From: Polluticaenibacter yanchengensis
Lineage (GTDB): Bacteria; Bacteroidota; Bacteroidia; Chitinophagales; Chitinophagaceae
Length of the DNA stretch: 64,000 bases
Reading direction: 5' to 3'
NCBI GenBank assembly: GCA_027854065.1
Contig: JAQGEF010000014.1
Coordinates: 1-64,000 of the forward strand
Shown: positions 1-10,800 of the stretch, in pieces
Position numbering within the stretch: the first letter of the stretch is position 1
How the letters are laid out: each line of letters opens with the position of its first letter
Made by a program: the position numbers and the translations under genes
Notes under the pieces: generated by a model
Databases searched by the model: none
Told to the model about the DNA's origin: nothing
Seen by the model: the letters and a program-made list of their open reading frames with translations, nothing else

Positions 1-705
1 CTCAGCGCATGGCCAGGCCCGTATGCCACGTTAGACGAAGGAAGACCAGTACCGATATCTCCCTGGTAAATCACCGTGCTCGCCATGATATTACCGTTAT
101 ACAATGGACGGTTCAGGTTCACAATATTAAAATGGTCCACATCTATCCGGTGAAAAGCCAATGGAGCAACACCGGTACCCTTATAATCATAAGCATTATA
201 GTGCAAGGCAAAGCCAACCGCATCACGTGCAAAAAGATTATTCCCACCGCCCGATGGCGCTGCCTTACCATCTTCACCTATATCACGGTTCATTACATCA
301 GGGTTAAACGTACTATTAAGACCCTTCAGCCACCCCTGCAATGTATAAGCATAATCCAAACCCTGCACCTTCGCTTGTCCCATTTCTGTTCTGGCCAGCG
401 GGCCATGGCGGTAATACTTATAAGCCGCATCTTTCTCCCAATACACACTGTCGCTGCTCGTATAAACAGCCGTCAGTTTGTTCTCCGCATCATATTCATA
501 ACGATGATAGAACAAGTCCTTAAACGATACCCTGCTATTATCAGATGATATGTAACCCGGTTGATAGATCACCATATTCACCTTCCCGCTCACAAGGTCA
601 TAATCATAACGCACCTGTTTAAAACGGTTCAATCCACTCAATCCCGCTACAGCCATCGCCCCTTCCTTATAATCATGCAACAGGTTCTTTACATTGCCGT
701 GAATA
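1..705 (-). pseudogene. Orphan Rhs core fragment (5'-truncated, runs off left edge)
   Basis: This stretch is a second copy of the Rhs core of the large Rhs gene: it matches 3618-4319 almost base for base at the left end, with mostly single-base differences further right. Similarity stops abruptly at about 705, at the codons for HGNVKN. The minus-strand frame stays open through the whole copy, including a short patch near 520-550 where the amino acids differ and three extra bases keep the frame. There is no start codon: an in-frame TAA lies four codons upstream of HGNVKN. The fragment lies downstream of the intact Rhs gene in the same orientation and continues out of the window, where a different C-terminal tip would be expected. 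In Rhs families such start-less core pieces are displaced or silent tip cassettes; that role is inferred here. Confidence 0.8.
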
Positions 706-725
706 AAGTTTTAGTTTTTCTTTTT

Positions 726-840
726 GGGCTTTCAGCTATAATTCTTTATTCAGCTTCAGTCCGGCGTGCTTTTGGCTACGCTACGCTCGGTGCTCCTGCG
801 TCGCACTGGCCTTACAGGCCACCAACGCATGCCGCAGCCC
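726..840. repeat. REP-like dispersed intergenic repeat, copy 1
   Basis: GC-rich block in an AT-rich spacer, opening with GGGCTTTCAGC and closing with GCCGCAGCCC, so the ends form an imperfect inverted repeat (GGGCT...AGCCC). The inner part (GTCCGGCGTGC, CTACGCTCGGTGC, ACCAACGCATGCCGC) recurs at 41429-41593, and the same framework recurs at 63216-63330. It lies between the orphan Rhs fragment and the remnant ORF. The plus-strand ORF through it is incidental. Confidence 0.6.
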
Positions 841-879
841 ATCTGCATTCTACTTCTATTTAACAAATTAACTACAATC

Positions 880-914
880 AAAAAATCCTATTCTTTCTGA
901 AAAAAAATAGGATT
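880..914 (-). terminator. Rho-independent terminator downstream of the immunity-candidate region
   Basis: Read on the minus strand this is a 9-bp stem (AATCCTATT with AATAGGATT) followed by a T-run. It would end transcripts coming from the Rhs / lipoprotein cassette before the REP-like repeat and the orphan fragment. Confidence 0.6.
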
Positions 915-973
915 AAGTAAATACACCAATACACATTAATATTAATCGCAAGCTACGTTTTGGACATTACCCC

Positions 974-1138
974 CTACCACGGATAAACCTTTTTTAAACC
1001 TTCAACAGATCTAAATCTTAAATCATACTTACCATTAAAATCGTTTACTATCTTTAACTGTGCCTCATTTAAGCAAGGATTTATTGTATTATACTTACTA
1101 TGAAAAAGTATAATACCAAATTTTTTATACACTATCAC
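974..1138 (-). pseudogene. 54-codon 3' remnant of an unknown gene
   Basis: On the minus strand a 54-codon frame, opening only at GTG just after an in-frame stop, ends in KKVYPW and TAG. Its composition (Asn, Lys, Asp, Tyr, Phe) looks like real protein and matches the AT-rich style of the neighbouring lipoprotein. Just after its stop comes a motif (CTACGTTTTGGACATTAC on the plus strand, 953-970) that is repeated with one mismatch at 1148-1165, across the stop of the lipoprotein gene. The simplest reading is that this is the tail of an earlier immunity or tip gene left behind when the cassette was exchanged. The family is not recognised, and it could still be a tiny intact gene. Confidence 0.4.
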
Positions 1139-1164
1139 CTACACTACCTACGTTTTGAACATTA

Positions 1165-1809
1165 CTAATAGAGGGAGCCAGGGACAGTACCTTTATTTAA
1201 AATTATGCTATTATACAATTTATTAAATTTATATGAAACTTTAAGATTTAAAGAAGAATCCGTTAAAAGCACCCTACTAAGTATATTCTTATAATAATCT
1301 ATTGCTGCCTCCAAGGGGATATCCCATCCAGCTTCATCATATGAAAACTTTATAAATTCATTATTTTTATAGTTAAAAACTAATTCATTTGGTAAAGAAT
1401 TACCATCTATAAAGTAACATAAAAAAATACTATCATTTACAACAGGTGAAACACTTAAAAAAAGTAAGGAACTATCAATATTTAATCTAACTTTTTTTAA
1501 GATTAAGTCATGATATATTAACCTTCTTGCATTCGGTTCTTCTAAAATAGAATCAATTTGAACATCTCCACAACCTTTTATTTTATACTCACCATAATAA
1601 ATATAAAAATACCAATAAGCACTATCTAAATAATTATATAAATGTTTTTTTTTCAAAAATTCTATATTCTGCTTTTCCTTTTCTCTATATGTTTCAGCAA
1701 TTAAACTTCTTTCAGAAGATAAATTTAATTCTATTGCATTACTCTTTTTACCTTGACATGACAAAAAAAATACAAATATTAAATAAATAAAATAACAAAC
1801 TTGTTTCAT
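1165..1809 (-). CDS. Small lipoprotein, candidate Rhs immunity protein
   Basis: The product is about 214 residues and is not recognised. It starts with a short hydrophobic signal and a cysteine at residue 18 (FFLSC then QGKK), which suggests a lipoprotein processed by signal peptidase II. The rest is soluble, rich in Tyr, Asn, Ser and Lys. The ATG at 1809 is preferred over an upstream GTG at 1851, because the signal peptide begins there and the gene then starts 7 bases after the Rhs stop codon. Position directly behind a variable Rhs tip, and a base composition much more AT-rich than the Rhs core, are typical of a cognate immunity gene that travels with the tip. Function as immunity is inferred from context only. 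Confidence 0.7.
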   Translation of the reverse strand: MKQVCYFIYLIFVFFLSCQGKKSNAIELNLSSERSLIAETYREKEKQNIEFLKKKHLYNYLDSAYWYFYIYYGEYKIKGCGDVQIDSILEEPNARRLIYHDLILKKVRLNIDSSLLFLSVSPVVNDSIFLCYFIDGNSLPNELVFNYKNNEFIKFSYDEAGWDIPLEAAIDYYKNILSRVLLTDSSLNLKVSYKFNKLYNSIILNKGTVPGSLY

Positions 1810-1816
1810 AAAAAAA

Positions 1817-4800
1817 TTATCGATGAATATAAATTGTTTCACTAATATCACCTGTTAACATTCTAATAAGATTTTGAGAAACTATTATTGTCCTTGGCAT
1901 GTCGCGAGTTCTCATTTTATCTTTATTCCATTCAACATCTCCAGATATACTTCCATCTAAAGAGTTTTTACCAGGGAAATATCGATAAAAGCCCAGACCA
2001 CTTCCTTCTATATCTACCCCTAAACTTGGGTGTAAATGAATATGTGTTACAGTGGCTTTATCTAAAGAAGATATATATGGCATAGTGCTTTCCATTAAAT
2101 CATTATCACTGTCTGTACTTTTTACATCTACAGCAAAAATGCCATTATATTTTTTAACATAAGCTGTCACCTCAGCTCCCTTAAGATTCTGAACGAAATC
2201 TTTGGATACCTTACGACCATTAATTGTTATTGATGTCATATCCTCTACTCGTTTTCCCTTAATACTCAAAATATGATACTTATTAATATTATCATTATAA
2301 AACTTAATAAAAGAGTTTAAATCATATAAATCACCATTACTACTTAGAGCATTATCAATCTCTACATTATTACTTACAGCTCCCTGCAATTTTTTTGAAT
2401 ACTTGTTAGCATAATCCTCTACTGCTTTTAATCTATTATCACGAACAATCATTGCTCTGTTATAACCTCTTTTACCATTGGTTACTGTCATTAAATAAAC
2501 TCCCTTTGTACTATAATATCTTGTAGAATCCATTCCATCTGAATCTATAATCCAAACTGGATTATTTGCAAAAGCCATGTAAGGACTTTCATAGTGCTTA
2601 ACAATCCTATCCACACTCAACCACCGTCCCAACCTGCTATCATAAATCCTCGCTCCAAAATCCAGCTTATTACCCTCACCACTTATCTCATTATCCTTCT
2701 CTTTCCCATTAAACCCATAACGATAACCCCCACCCTGGTAACTCCTGCCCTTAACTGGTGCACCAAAAGCATAGTAATCACTCGCGCTACGAACATCTGC
2801 ACGGTAATACAATACCTCACCAACATTAGAAGGATTTCTCACACCCCTCTTACGGTCACTCACTGCCAACAGTACATTACCCAGGTGGTTGCCAATCTCA
2901 AACACTTTATACCCTCTCTCAAAGTTATACTTTTTCCCAATCAATATCACATCATTTATCGTATAACCAATATCGTCAGCACCGGTGCCGTCGCTCACAT
3001 GCACATTACGGTTCATAATACCCAAACGGCTGCTGCCATATAAATGCGTCTCACTAAGACTCAAACCATCGGTCACATTGTATGTATACACGTTCAGCAC
3101 ATTACCCTGCGCATCACGCACATACCAAGTATCTGTCGTATTGTCGCCAACCTTCACCCGCTTGCTCACCCGGTTGCCACCACCGTCATAGCCATAGCTA
3201 ATCAGTGTACCGTCAACCTTATAAATACTGTCAATCTTACCGTACACCGTCCATACTATCCGGCGGATATTCTCAGCATCGTCCCTCACAAGGTTACCAA
3301 TAGCGTCATAAGCATAATTATCTGCCACCTGGTTATCAATATCCTCACTGAACCTACCTGGCAGTACACTGTCCCGCACATAACGCAAACGGTTCGTCCC
3401 AACAGTATAATAATAACTCAATGAGTCCATCACCCCTTCAGTATGATTGCTCAAAAAGCCATACCTCAGCAGCTTCGTAATATTACCGTTAGCGTCATAG
3501 CCAAAGTTCTCTGTCGTGCCCGCCATAAAGTTCCATTTTATCGTACCGTTGCTATTCACTTCAGGTAAGGTAGAAGAAACTACCAGCCGGTTCAGTTTGT
3601 CGTAGCTGTAAATTCGGCTCAGCGCATGGCCAGGCCCGTATGCCACGTTAGACGAAGGAAGACCAGTACCGATATCTCCCTGGTAAATCACCGTACTCGC
3701 CATGATATTACCATTATACAATGGACGGTTCAGGTTCACAATATTAAAATGGTCCACATCTATCCGGTGAAAAGCCAATGGAGCAACACCGGTACCCTTA
3801 TAATCATAAGCATTATAGTGCAAGGCAAAGCCAACCGCATCACGTGCAAACACATTATTGCCCCCTCCCGATGGCGCTGCCTTCCCGTCTTCACCCATAT
3901 CACGATTCGTCACATCAGGGTTAAACGTACTGTTAAGACCCTTCAGCCACCCCTGCAATGTATAAGCATAATCCAATCCCTGCACCTTCGCCTGGCCCAT
4001 TTCTGTTCTGGCCAGCGGGCCATGACGGTAATACTTATAAGCCGCATCTTTCTCCCAGTACACACTGTCAATACTCGTATATACCGCAGTCAGTTTGTTC
4101 TCCGCATCATATTCATAACGATGATAAAACTGATCTTTAAATCTTATAAGGGTCGCCCCATCGTAATAACCCGGCTGGTAACTTACCATATTCACTTTCC
4201 CGCTCACAAGGTCATAATCATAACGCACCTGTTTAAAACGATTCAGTCCGCTCAATCCCGCTGCAGCCATCGCCCCTTCCTTATAATCATGCAACAGGTT
4301 CTTTACATTGCCGTGAATATCATAATCATAAATCGAAGCCTGGCGGTAATTGCTGTTATTGTTAACAGCAGTAATCGAACTTAACGCAGTATTGCGGCTG
4401 TCTATCACTTTGGTAAAGCTCACACGGTTGCGCAGGTGGTCCTGCTTAAAGCGGTTCGCATCCATACCCGTGCCGCCCAGGTCCGCAGCCACATCATACA
4501 CCGTCTGTGTAATCTGTTTCAGCGGTTGGGTACTGATATTCGTATTCAGCCATGCCAGTAACTGCGCAGGGTTTCTGCTTATCGATTCCGTCATCGCAGG
4601 GCGCTCCCCCGTTTCACCAACTTCCGTTATACGACCCAATACATCATACAACGTATAACTATATTTGCTTTCCAATGCCTGTTTAGCATTCTGGCTCACC
4701 ACCAGGCGGCCCAGTTCATCATACCAGAAACGGCTGATACCGCCGTCAGGTGTTTTCTGTTCCGTTACCTGGTTCAAACTGTTATAACGGTAAAACGTTG

Positions 4801-7800
4801 CCAGCGTATAGCGCAAAGATTTTAAACGGCCACTGCCCCTACGCCCGGCAATGTCCCATGCAAGAGCATTTAATGCACTGCCAATATCAGCTTTGCCATA
4901 AACAGACAGAAGGCTTTTACGGTAAAGGTTAACCCCCTCTGGAGGCACGGTTCTTACAAGGTTCCCCCCCTGGTCATAATAATACAATGTATAGTGATAT
5001 TCAAAATTAGGTTTCTCCACCGTCAGCACTTCAGAACCCGCCACACGAAGGCAACGTTGCACATAAAGACTGTCAAAAGTATTTTTCAAACTATCCAGGT
5101 AAGCCCGGTAACGCAGCGTCGCCTTCGTGCCAGCCAGCAACAGCGTATCCGCACAAGGCGGCACATCCACAGGCCTCACACCAGGGAATATCGCACCGCT
5201 CCGCCCGCAAAGCTTGTTAAACGACAATGGCCGTATCAACACACGCTCACAGGGAGACGCAATCCCGCAACCGGCCAGCTTCTGCGTCAAACGCGCAGCG
5301 CTCATAACAAAGCCCGTCCTCGCATTCAGGTACTCCGATAAACTGCTGCGCATTGGAAAACCGCTGCGTTGTACCAACGGCTGTACATCAGATGCCGCGG
5401 GCGTCGTACAACTGCCCGTAGCATTGAGCTGTATCACACCTGAACCGTCACTTTTCTGGAACACGAATACCCAACCCTTACTTCTTAAATAGTTCAGGTC
5501 CGCAGAACCCATATCCGTAGGGGTCACCGTCGTGCCCGAACTGTATGTAAGGGCTTTAAAGTAACCACCGCATACCTGGCTCGTTACCGCTATCTCATGG
5601 ATCACCGTATCCAAAAGCTTACTGTCAATATCGCTCAGGTTCAGCTCCAAACGACGCAGTTTAGGAAACCGGTACCTTAATGAATCACGGTTATAGTCCA
5701 CACCCATCGTTCCACGGATCACAATAAAGGCCACATTCGGAAAATTCACGTTCCAGTCCGGAAGTATCTGGTGAATCGGTGATTTATGGGATATTGGCAC
5801 CAATGCCCCCGTATGCGTATCCAGGAATAAATACTCCAGTTTACTTTTCCCCGCCAGGCTACCGAACTTGTTCACATACCCGTTTTGATAAACAGAAAGC
5901 GCAGATGCCCAACCAGGTGCGTACAAAAAGTAACGCAGGTTCATCACTTCATCAAAGTTCACAATTTTATTATAAGTATTATACGACGTGTCCATCGATG
6001 CATGCGACATCCACATCAGCGTCTCTTTAGGAAAATAGCCACGCAGGTGCTTTATCCTGTATATATAGTTCGGTGTCGTCGTCACATCATTGCCCACCAC
6101 TCCCAATGTATCCGGGTGGTACACCGTCAGCGTTTTATTGCCCGTCACACCAAAATAATGCGTCAGCTGGTAACGCAATGGCGAATAATTTTCGGAAATA
6201 AAATTGCTGGCGGTAGTTACAAAATCATTCCGGAGCGTACAGGTGGTCTTTGTATGGCTGAAAGCGCCCATCACGTGGTCACCGGTACCATCGCCCCAGC
6301 CGATATAGCTGCCAATACCCGTATGGATACTGGCAATCGTATCACTTTGTATATCCGCCTGGTAGTAGCGCATGCCTACAATGCCGTTGCAGGGGTATAT
6401 TGCACCCTTCTTCAGTTTCAGGTACAACTGGTCATTGCCACCTATCAGCAGCTGGCCCACTTTACGGTTCTCTGCGCTGTTGTTCCATATCCCGGCAAAA
6501 GATTGTTTTATCTGCAATGGTGTACCGCTTACAGTATTGCCCAGCAACTGCCCCTTCACATCAAATACACCTTTAGGGCCGTCAGTGGGAGTGAGGTTGC
6601 CTAAAGTGGTCACAATATTTACGGGGTACAAAGTATCGGTACGGCTCATCTCCTGCGTGTACAGGTCCATATAATAGCGGATAATAGCACAACTGTCACC
6701 CGATACTGCGGGAGGCCCGCACACATCCAGTACCCGGTTACAATTATGACGGTACAGGCTGTCCAGCTGAGTAAAACTATAGTTGTAGGAACGGCCGTTC
6801 GCAGTATTAAAATAGTTGGTAAAAGCAGTCCTGCAATCCGTACAGCTGTCTGTCAGCGCTTTTTTAATATATCCCATATCCGTGCAACTGCTGAAAGACT
6901 CGTTCATCACTTCCACATTACATTGGTTCTTTATCTTTATCCAGTCCATACGGAAACTCTCCCCAAAGCTTTCTATCATAAAACCGCAGAACTTACGGTA
7001 ATAACGATGCGCATATTCCTTTACGAGCACATTATCGATATAGACGGAATAAGTACCCGTACCTGCCACTATTTTCAGGAGGCGCCAGTCATCAAAATGC
7101 TGATTATATGTATGGGGGCTGTAGCTCACAGAGTCGTACAGGTAATAAAGGCTGGTTGGAAGATCCGGAGAAATATCAAAGGCAAACTGGGCCCTTCCGG
7201 CAGTCCCGTCAGCCTTCACCACGTTAAACTGGACCAGGAACGTATAGGGCTGGGCACTGTTATAGGGATTATAGCGGTGGCCTGTTCTTGGCATCCGCAC
7301 ACGTGTTTCAAAAGTAAAAGGCGCAAAATCCAGCGTATCGTTATAGTCGATGGAACTGTATTGGTCGCCAGTCCGCTTAGCTTTGAAAAGGCCGTTCTCC
7401 ATAATCGCGTTTAACGGTACATCCTGTTGATAGCCGCCCCCGTAATTACTGTTCCAGTAGCCCGTATCACAGCCGCTGCCATTATCCCTGTTGTATTGAC
7501 GGCTGCGGTAATAACCGGCCTTAAAATTGTTGTAGATGGAATCTGTAAATATGCAGCCGGAAGCCGTATCCCTCAATGCGCAGCTTGCCAGGAAGTCCAG
7601 GTAAACCGTATAGTCTTCGCCAAAACCTGTATGATAGTTCATAAAGCGTTGGTACAATAAGTTGATCGACTGTTGGGTGGAATCAGTATTGGCATAGGAT
7701 GGTACGATATTGCCAAACGCCGTTTTAAATAACAAGTCATAGCTTTTCACTTCATCACATTCCAGGCAGGACGGTTTCGCCGGCTCACAGTTCATTAAAA

Positions 7801-10800
7801 CAGGGCCTACGGTATATTGGGCAGGTAAAAACCGGCAGCCCGATGCCGGCTCATTACAAACGGCTCTCAGTATATCTGCGGTAGAGTCTTCTATCTCTGC
7901 ACCGTAAAAAGTTCTTAAATAAGCGCCTAAACTTAAACTGTCATTACCGCTGTTTTGCTTTTCCGTAAAATAATAATTCAGGTTCTTGCATAAACAACTG
8001 GTATCTGACGGGCGCTTGGCAATCGGGGTATTTACCAACGCTTCATTACTGCTTTCATAAGGCGGCGGCTGTACAATCAGGTAACCATTACAAGTGGTAT
8101 TGGTGGAAATACCGTTGGCTGCATTAAAGCGTTTAACGGCGTCTATAAAATTATTGGCATAAGCATTTGTTTTACCGGGCCTCACACTGGATGCACCCGA
8201 AAAATGATTCATATCACCACCATCTTTACAAATAGCTACCAGATAGTTGTTTAAACTGTTCCACTGTGCATTGGTATAACGGCAATGCTCCAGGTTACTC
8301 ATCCATAAACTGGCATAACCTTCACAGGCATTCGCTATTGTCGTATCAAGGCCGTTGTCCAGGTTGGTTTGGGCGTTCGCCATCGTATTTAATCCGTCTG
8401 TAGCGGCCGGCGGCACAAACCGGCGGTTATTATTATCAATTCCGAATTCCGAACCACCGCACAGGCTATGAAGCTTCTCATACAAAATTTTTTCTTTTAC
8501 TGCCAGGTAAAAAGACTTGAACGTGCGCCAGGCCATATCCTTATCTCCTGCGCACCAGCCGGACACGTTCAATGCAGTGTCGCGCCGGTTCAGGTCATCG
8601 TTGGATATACAATGCGCACCTTCCGGCAGGTCCATGCAGGAGATCGATTTTGTGGCAAGATGCCAGATACTCGTTTTTGCGTACACTGAAGGAATCAGCT
8701 TGATCCTGTACTCCAATAGGCCCCTGCGGAAATCTTCTTTAAAAGCGTTGCTCCCGCCTGCAAGAGTAGAGTTCATGGCAGGGTCTAAACTGGCGGACGG
8801 CGCGTTCAGCAGCCCCTTGCTTAAAGCATCTTCATAACGGTCCGTATTTCTTACCAGCTCGTCATATTTATAGGACGCTTCCCACTGTTTGGCTAAACTC
8901 AGCTTACAATATTCAGGATGAAGCTCTAACAATGAATTAGCCCAGGATGGACGGAAATTTTCTATAAAAGCTTCCTGGTCCAGCGCATTGGGATACACAG
9001 TAACACCACTGCTGTTTACAACCTGGTCTCTTAGCCCTTGCCCGTCCTTATAAATAAACGATGCATCCTGGTAAAGCCACTTTCCGGGAGCTGTCTCCAG
9101 GAATACCGGGCTATTTGACCGGGTTGGGTTCGCATAAATACCGTAAGGCGGTGTTACATCCTGCAACATTTCTGCTTCTATCATGTCCAGCACTGTTATA
9201 TGACTGGAATCGGAAGGGCATAAGGCCGCACAGGAGCTGTAAGCTTCTTTATAAAGTACAGCTGCTTCCATCGCCATACGGGTGGTATCCGAACCTTCCG
9301 TTTTCAGGGAATCCACATACTTTTTTACAAAAGCGTCTTTGGCGCCCAATGCGGCAAAGCAATCTGTACAACTCACCACACAAGGCAGTTGTGCTTTAAG
9401 GCTGTCTATCTCCTCTTTCAGGAAACTTTCATAATCCCGGCAGGTATTCTGTACTAAAAAGATACTGTCGCGATATGCGTCCAGGGAAGCCTTATTAATA
9501 GTTAGCTTTTTAACAAGTGTGTAACTGCCTTCCGGAACCTGAATCGTTTTGGAAAAATTGAACGGTTTCCCGTTACAGGTACTGTCAATGGTTTTGGAAC
9601 TGATGGTACTGTCTAAACTGATATTGGTGAACTGGTGATAAAAAAGTGTATCCCCGCAATCTTCTATCATGGCAATATCCAGGTCATACAAGCAATCGTA
9701 GCAAATACTGTCTTTCGCACAGTTTTCCAGTACCAGGCGCTCCGGGTTTAAGCGGTAATTAATAACATAAGTGCCGGCTAACGGTACTACCATGCCTTCA
9801 GTAGCGATAATGCTTAATCCCTCTGTATAGCTGGTAATGGTATCTGTGGCCCTGAACTGGACGGCATCGGCCAGTCCTTCCAGCTTAATACTGTCAGGCA
9901 GGTTGCCCGCCAGCGCGGTAGCAATGGTGCGCCCCTGCATGTCCATATAGCTGATGCTGTACTGCCCGTTAGCATCCCGTACCATGTTCTTAAAGTAATG
10001 AGAGGCTTTGCCTGCTTCTGTACCGAATAAGATGTCCAGTTCTCTCTGGCTGGGTTTACCGTAATAATAGCGGGTATCATGTTTTCCCAACTGGTAGTCT
10101 TTACCCACTCCACCCTGCCGGGCAATACGGCCTGTATTGTCTAAACTATATTCTGTTTGTATAAACGGAACACTGTCCGCGTCCGGCACAAACCTGCTGT
10201 AACTTTTAGTGGCGTCCTGAGTTAAAAATACACTTTGGGGCGAGTAATAATGAGCGGCGCCTGAAGTGGCCGGGTTCATTTTTCCCGCAGCCTTGCCACA
10301 ACATTTCTCGCCTTCTCCAAGCTTATCAAAATCAGCTTTATCGTATGCCTGGGAATTGATATTTTTATTGAAACCGTTCACATAGGTCAACAGCGTGCTT
10401 ACCGAAGGCGCCGGCAACACCTGCACGGCCGCACGGCCCTGGTAATCATAAAAAGTTTCGGCTATTACGGCATTATTCTTTATCCTGCCACTGTCGTTTA
10501 CCGTGGTGGAATTATCCCTGGTAACCGTTTGGCGGCTTCTCAGGCTGCCGTCGAAATAATTTACCACGGATTTCCTTTTACCTTCTTCGGCAAATGAGGT
10601 GGTGGCCTGCCAGTTCAGCTTTCGCTGGAAACCTTTATATTCAAATGTATTGATAACACCTCCGCTCACTTCATGGCTCCACAATCCTGTTTTCCGGCTC
10701 CCGTCGGGCAATAATTTTACCGGCCGCACCCGGTAGCAAAGTTTCCCTTCACCGTCAAATAACAGGGGAATATTATAGGAAACACCGCTGATGGATACAC

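Noticed and set aside
9..548. Long plus-strand ORFs opposite the Rhs genes (also 3626-4384, 5885-6604, 6746-7414)
   Set aside because: They run antisense to Rhs repeats with clear minus-strand protein logic; the open frames follow from the codon bias of the real gene and recur with the duplicated segment.
561..863. 100-codon plus-strand ORF
   Set aside because: It crosses the end of the orphan Rhs fragment and the REP-like repeat; no signal of protein selection.
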